A stretch of 64,000 nucleotides of DNA, from contig JYOE01000003.1 in NCBI GenBank assembly GCA_000955875.1, positions 221,169 through 285,168 on the forward strand, written 5' to 3'. This document shows positions 60,184 to 64,000 of the stretch, piece by piece. This DNA is from Terrabacter sp. 28. Lineage in GTDB: Bacteria; Actinomycetota; Actinomycetes; Actinomycetales; Dermatophilaceae. The first letter of the stretch is position 1. Every line of letters starts with the position of its first letter. Both the position numbers and the translations under genes were made by a program. The notes under the pieces were generated by a model, which was not told the origin of the DNA, did no database searches, and was given only the letters and a program-made list of their open reading frames with translations.

Positions 60184-60507
60184 TCAGAGGGAGTGGCGTA
60201 TGCCGGCGAGATCGGCCGCGACCGTGGCCGGGTCGGTGCCCGGCCGGGTGACGAACAGGTCGTGGACCATGACGGCCAGCTGGTCCATCACGACAGCCGG
60301 GCCGAGGTCCGGCACGTCCCGGGATGGCGCCCCTCGCGCGCCCGCCACCCGGTCGGCGAGCTGCTGAACGACGAGGCGGACGGCCGGCATACGCGAGAGC
60401 GCGTGGTCGAGCGGCAGCTGGTGCCACCGCTCGACCACGCGCCGGAGCTCGTCGGACACCTCCCGCGGGGTCGGCGAACCCGCGCGAGGAGGTGCCGGAG
60501 GGGTCAC
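60184..60507 (-). CDS. Small protein of unknown function downstream of yccA-like gene
   Basis: This 107-residue, helical, soluble protein (MTPPAPPRAGSPTPREVSDE to AADLAGIRHSL) starts at GTG 60507, 4 bases after the stop of the Bax-inhibitor-like gene. It is therefore probably co-translated with it. It contains ELRRVVERWHQLPLDHALSR and LGPAVVMDQLAVMVHDLF but no motif that I recognise. Codon usage and third-position GC fit a real gene. Longer upstream in-frame starts exist but would overlap the upstream gene. Confidence 0.7.
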   Translation of the reverse strand: MTPPAPPRAGSPTPREVSDELRRVVERWHQLPLDHALSRMPAVRLVVQQLADRVAGARGAPSRDVPDLGPAVVMDQLAVMVHDLFVTRPGTDPATVAADLAGIRHSL

Positions 60508-60511
60508 GCGG

Positions 60512-61393
60512 TCAGTCGCGCAGACGCGCGAAGAGGCGGACGAACTCGATGTAGAGCCAGACCACCGACACGATGAGTCCGTGCGCGAGCAGCCAGGAGT
60601 ACTTGGCCGGGGCACCGAGACGCACCGCGTGGTCGATCGAGTCGAAGTCGAACGCCAGCGACCAGGCCGCGAGGCCGACGCCGAGGATCGACAGGCCGAT
60701 GCCGAGCATGCCGCTGCCGCCGAAGCCCCAGCCGCCCAGCACTCCGGTCCACTGGAGCACGAGCTGGAGCAGCATGAAGAGGGCGTAGCCGATGACCATG
60801 AAGGTGAAGATGCGCCGGGTGCGGCTGTTCACCTTGACGAGGCCGAAGGCGTAGGCGGCGTACATGCCGGCGAAGGTGCAGGCCGTGGCGAGCACCGCCA
60901 TGAGGACGACGCCCTTGTAGTTCGGGATCGTGTTGATCGTGTAGCTGAACGCCCCGAGGAACGCGCCCTCGACGGCGGAGTACAGCACGATGAGCGGCAC
61001 CGAGACCGTCTTCATGAAGGCGATCGCGAGGCCCAGCACGAGGCCGATGACCATGCCACCGAGCCAGATCGGGCGGGCGAGGCCGGGCGAACCGGACACC
61101 ATCACCCACGTCACGGCTCCTGCGGCGACCAGGAGGGCGAAGAGCCCGAGGCTCTTCATGATGACGTCGTCGAGCGTGACGCGGCCGGTGTCGACCGGGC
61201 CGGCGCTCTGGCGCGCGTACATGTCGTTGAGCTGCTGCGCGGACATCGCGTCCTGGGTCGCGTAACCCGTGGTCGCGGCCTGCGTGGGGGCGCCCGGCTG
61301 CTGCGGACTGCCCTGGGGAGCGCCGAAACCGGCGTAGCGCTCCTTCTCGATCTGCTTGTTCAGCCGGTCGAAGACCGGGTTTCCACCTGCCAT
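60512..61393 (-). CDS. Bax inhibitor-1/YccA-family membrane protein
   Basis: This 293-residue protein has a Gln/Ala-rich hydrophilic N-terminus (1-75) and seven membrane helices. The family features include VEGAFLGAFSYTINTIPNYKGVV and the acidic/helix end of the domain, AFDFDSIDHAVRLGAPAKYSWLLAHGLIVSVVWLYIEFVRL. BI-1 family proteins are pH-sensitive calcium-leak channels in the best-studied bacterial case (BsYetJ). The role here is unknown. It leads a two-gene unit with a small unknown protein. Confidence 0.92.
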   Translation of the reverse strand: MAGGNPVFDRLNKQIEKERYAGFGAPQGSPQQPGAPTQAATTGYATQDAMSAQQLNDMYARQSAGPVDTGRVTLDDVIMKSLGLFALLVAAGAVTWVMVSGSPGLARPIWLGGMVIGLVLGLAIAFMKTVSVPLIVLYSAVEGAFLGAFSYTINTIPNYKGVVLMAVLATACTFAGMYAAYAFGLVKVNSRTRRIFTFMVIGYALFMLLQLVLQWTGVLGGWGFGGSGMLGIGLSILGVGLAAWSLAFDFDSIDHAVRLGAPAKYSWLLAHGLIVSVVWLYIEFVRLFARLRD

Positions 61394-61555
61394 GTGAGTG
61401 CGCTCCTCGAAGCACTGGGTGCCACGACCCGCTCATGGGCGTGACGACTGTCCCCAACAGTAAGCGAACGCACCCCACCGATAGGTTCCCGGAGCCCCCG
61501 GACACGCGGCGGCCGGGACGTCGCCCGCACGGCGGAACGGCATACTGGGGCCCGC

Positions 61556-61630
61556 GCCCCCGTGGCCCAATCGGCAGAGGCAGGCGACTTAAAATCGCCA
61601 ACGGTGAGGGTTCGAGTCCCTCCGGGGGTA
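61556..61630 (+). tRNA. tRNA with UAA anticodon, Leu-type, short variable arm
   Basis: A cloverleaf forms: acceptor GCCCCCG with CGGGGGT (one G-U pair at 1-72), D-arm GCC with GGC, anticodon stem GGCGA with TCGCC around loop CTTAAAA, T-arm GAGGG-TTCGAGT-CCCTC, discriminator A. CCA is not encoded. The anticodon TAA would read UUA leucine codons. The variable region is only about 6 bases, whereas leucine tRNAs normally have a long variable arm. The gene sits just upstream of the MptB-like gene. Confidence 0.85.
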
Positions 61631-61821
61631 CGTGGACAGGGACGGTCGTCCGGGCACGGTTCGGTAACGGCCGCGCCCACCCCTTGGGCGTGGCTCGGCA
61701 CCCACCACGCCGCTCCACCTAGAATGGCGGCCGAGAACGAGGTCCAGGGGCTTGATCCGTCGCTCCTCCAGGGCCTGCGCCGCGTCGGCGACGCGGTCCC
61801 CTCAACCGAAGGAGCAAGCGG

Positions 61822-63429
61822 GTGCTGGAGCATCGTGTCGCGGGGGCGACGACGACTGCTCCCTCACGCACGGGTGGGACCACTCGTCCGACCCTCACCG
61901 GGGCGGTCGCCGACTTCGGAGCCGACTTCGCCGCCCGCTTCACCGCTGCGCTGCAGCGCAGCTGGGCCGACCCGATGGTCCGCCGGGGCACCGTGGGCAC
62001 CTCGCTCGTCGCCGCCGGCTCGATCAGCCCGGCGTTCCTGCCCGGTGACACGTTCGAGACGCCGGTCTCGCCCCTCATCGGGCGCTTCGGCCTCGAGTGG
62101 CTCGGCACCGGCGCCGGCCGCGTCGTCACCACGGTCCTGCTCGCCGTCGGGCTCGCGCTCCTCGTCGACGCCTGGCTGCGGATGCGCCCGGTCCACGGCC
62201 GCAAGGCGCCGTCGCTCGCGTGGCTGCTCTGGAGCCTGCCGATCATGCTCGCGCCGCCGCTCTTCAGCCGCGACGCCTACAGCTACGCCGCCCAGGGCAA
62301 GATCGTCTCCCGCGGCATGGACCCGTACGCCGTCGGCCCCTTCTGGGTGCCGGGGCCCTTCGCCGACCAGGTCGACCCGATGTGGGTGCAGACCCCCGCG
62401 CCCTACGGTCCGCTCGCGCTGCAGGTGCAGCACGCCGTCGTCCAGGTCTTCCCCGACCACGCGTATGCCGCCGCCGTCGCCATGCGCGTCCCGGCCCTGC
62501 TCGCGGTCGGGCTGCTCGCCTACGCCCTGCCACGTCTCGCGGAGCGCTACGGCGTGAGCGGCCGGCACGCCCTCTGGCTCGGCGTGCTCAACCCGCTCGT
62601 CATCATGCACTTCATCGGCGGTGCCCACGGCGACGCCGTCATGGTCGCACTCGTCGCGTTCGCCCTGCTCCTCGCCAGCCGCGGGCAGCTCGTCGTCGCG
62701 TCGATGACCCTGGCCGCCGCTGCCACCTACAAGCAGACGGCCGTGCTCGCGCTCATCGGCATCGTCGGGATGGCCCTGCAGGCGCAGAGCGACCTCGCAC
62801 CCGGTGCCGCGGCCCGGCTGCGTGCGATGGTGCGCCACGGCCTCGTCCACGGCGGCGTCATGGTGGTCACCTTCGCCACCATCACCCAGCTCACCGGTCT
62901 CGGCTGGGGCTGGGTGCCCAACCTCTCGGTGCCGGTCTCGCTGCGCTCGATGCTCTCGCCGCCCACCTTCGTCGGCAGCGTCGTCGAATGGCTCATGCGC
63001 GTCGGTGGCATGCCCGAGAGCGTGGCCGCTGCCCCCGTCCCGATCGCCCAGACCATCGGCCTCGCCGCAGGCCTGGCCGGCATCGCCTGGATCACGTGGC
63101 GGGTGGCCCCACGCAACCCGGTGCTCGCGACGGCCGGCGCGATGCTCGTGCTGTGCGCCTCCGGCCCGGTCATCCACCCGTGGTACCTCCTGTGGGGTGG
63201 CGTGCTCCTCGCGGCCGTCCGGCTGTCGGCGGTCCACATGCGGGCGGTCGTCTTCGCGACGCTCTTCTTCGTCACCTACGGCGTCGTCGACGCCACCGTG
63301 TCCAACGGCACGTGGGCCCTCGGCGTCTCGGCCGCCCTCTGGATGGCGGGCCGCCTCCGCGCCCACCGTCGCCGCGTGCACGAGCAGTCCGACGAGCCGG
63401 TGCTCGCCGTAGCCCTCCCACGCGCCTGA
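61822..63429 (+). CDS. Polyprenol-phosphate mannosyltransferase, MptB-like (GT-C)
   Basis: This 535-residue polytopic protein has about 12 membrane helices. The first large loop holds PLFSRDAYSYAAQGKIVSRGMDPYAVGP, a hallmark of the MptB alpha-1,6-mannosyltransferase group, with the catalytic Asp in FSRDAYSYA. Such enzymes use polyprenyl-phospho-mannose to extend lipomannan-type glycolipids outside the membrane. GAAGGAG lies 7 bases before the GTG start. The following gene starts 19 bases after its stop but has its own -10 box. Confidence 0.9.
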   Translation: MLEHRVAGATTTAPSRTGGTTRPTLTGAVADFGADFAARFTAALQRSWADPMVRRGTVGTSLVAAGSISPAFLPGDTFETPVSPLIGRFGLEWLGTGAGRVVTTVLLAVGLALLVDAWLRMRPVHGRKAPSLAWLLWSLPIMLAPPLFSRDAYSYAAQGKIVSRGMDPYAVGPFWVPGPFADQVDPMWVQTPAPYGPLALQVQHAVVQVFPDHAYAAAVAMRVPALLAVGLLAYALPRLAERYGVSGRHALWLGVLNPLVIMHFIGGAHGDAVMVALVAFALLLASRGQLVVASMTLAAAATYKQTAVLALIGIVGMALQAQSDLAPGAAARLRAMVRHGLVHGGVMVVTFATITQLTGLGWGWVPNLSVPVSLRSMLSPPTFVGSVVEWLMRVGGMPESVAAAPVPIAQTIGLAAGLAGIAWITWRVAPRNPVLATAGAMLVLCASGPVIHPWYLLWGGVLLAAVRLSAVHMRAVVFATLFFVTYGVVDATVSNGTWALGVSAALWMAGRLRAHRRRVHEQSDEPVLAVALPRA

Positions 63430-63436
63430 CGCTGGC

Positions 63437-63442
63437 TATCAT
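63437..63442 (+). promoter_or_regulatory. -10 box TATCAT for a leaderless message
   Basis: TATCAT lies 7 bases from GTG 63449, so transcription would start at the start codon. It is directly after the mannosyltransferase stop. Confidence 0.5.
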
Positions 63443-63448
63443 CGGCGC

Positions 63449-64000
63449 GTGGTCAGGGAGACAGGGGAGCGCTTCGTCGCGCGCGCACGGCGCTGGGCGC
63501 TCGACCTGCCGCCGCTGGCCCTGTTGACGGGTGGCTTCCTCGTCGTCCTGCTCGTCTCGGGGCTCTTCGGGGGCCTGCGCGAGGTCGACACCGACCCGGC
63601 CGGCACCGTCACCGCCGGGGTCCCCGTGGAGACCGAGCCGCTCACCGTCACCGTCAAGGACGCGTACTGGGTCACGGCGTTCCCCGAGGCCGCCGACTCC
63701 CCCGACTCCCCCGACAGCGCTGACAGCGCTGACAGCGACCGACGGATCTACCCGGACGAGCCCACCCGGGGGCGCTTCGTCGTCGTCGAGGCGACGGTGC
63801 TCAACACGTCCGACGAGACCGTCGACTACGACGTGCTGCGCGAGGCCGTCTCGCTCGACGGAGCCCAGGGCTTCGTGTCCACGCGCGACACGGCCCTCGT
63901 GCCGGCGGCGCAGGCCCGGCCCACGTACGTCTACACCATGCCCGAGAAGCGGATCTTCGGCACGGCCCAGCCGGGCGTGACCTACACGGTGGCCTACCTC
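63449..64000 (+). CDS. Membrane-anchored exported protein (partial)
   Basis: The reading frame from GTG 63449 is open to the right edge (184 residues visible). One membrane helix (about residues 24-46, LPPLALLTGGFLVVLLVSGL) is preceded by an Arg-rich cytosolic segment. An extracytoplasmic domain follows, with an in-frame DSPDSPDSADSAD low-complexity insert. The rest resembles DUF4352-type beta domains (GRFVVVEATVLNTSDETVDYDV). A -10 box 7 bases upstream suggests leaderless expression. The product is not identified; such proteins often precede ABC-transporter genes. Confidence 0.75.
   Translation, partial: MVRETGERFVARARRWALDLPPLALLTGGFLVVLLVSGLFGGLREVDTDPAGTVTAGVPVETEPLTVTVKDAYWVTAFPEAADSPDSPDSADSADSDRRIYPDEPTRGRFVVVEATVLNTSDETVDYDVLREAVSLDGAQGFVSTRDTALVPAAQARPTYVYTMPEKRIFGTAQPGVTYTVAYL

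Overview
The window is high-GC (about 70% by eye) actinobacterial chromosome. Mycothiol S-conjugate amidase, two WXG100 proteins, PspC/LiaF-type envelope signalling, an MptB-like mannosyltransferase and many GTG or leaderless starts all point to Actinomycetota. The overall style resembles Micrococcales of the Intrasporangiaceae type (Janibacter, Knoellia, Terrabacter); that family assignment is inference. Most real genes fit without internal conflict, no intergenic gap exceeds about 300 bases, and convergent gene ends are usually closed by perfect hairpins.

Layout. 0-1.6 kb: an ESX-type pair (a WXG100-domain protein and a partial gene running off the left edge). 1.8-8.8 kb: short Z-isoprenyl diphosphate synthase, hemolysin III, a small membrane protein, mca, a DUF4307 protein, greA, glmL and metB. 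As I recall the M. tuberculosis map, this matches Rv1086-Rv1079 in order and orientation. 8.9-14.5 kb: a GDSL esterase, a secreted low-complexity protein in an operon with a NarL-type two-component system, and two coupled tandem-GNAT paralogues. 14.6-16.8 kb: a short threonyl-tRNA synthetase behind a leaderless leader peptide, then msrA. 16.9-27.5 kb: one giant secreted RTX/calcium-binding protein of about 3,520 residues. 27.7-31 kb: a polytopic GT-C-like membrane protein, an SRPBCC protein and a GNAT. 31-38.2 kb: an M13 metallopeptidase, a PspC-LiaF-like protein divergent from a PspC histidine kinase and its regulator, and an alpha/beta hydrolase.

38.4-51.4 kb is a nitrate/nitrite assimilation island: narK, a molybdopterin nitrate reductase, a NasB-like flavoprotein and nirBD in one tightly overlapped operon. 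A HemD-like/winged-helix protein, a uroporphyrinogen-III methyltransferase and a sirohydrochlorin chelatase follow to supply siroheme. GlnR-like boxes precede both halves. A quinone reductase and HxlR regulator pair sits between them. 51.4-53.0 kb is a fluoride-response operon: a fluoride riboswitch, a universal stress protein and two CrcB/Fluc subunits.

53.0-61.4 kb holds a second WXG100 protein with an HSSG repeat, an IMPACT-family protein and an HhH-GPD protein. It then returns to the tuberculosis-like block (cbs, GDSL esterase, lipoprotein, thiolase, Bax-inhibitor-like protein). About 46 kb therefore lies between metB and cbs, which are near neighbours in M. tuberculosis. 61.5-64 kb: a tRNA with a UAA anticodon, an MptB-like mannosyltransferase and a partial membrane-anchored protein.

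The most unusual signal is not a gene. The octamer GTATGCCG (or CGGCATAC) occurs 33 times, in all reading frames, in intergenic DNA, over two start codons and in both arms of a terminator. It looks like a dispersed, DNA-level sequence word.
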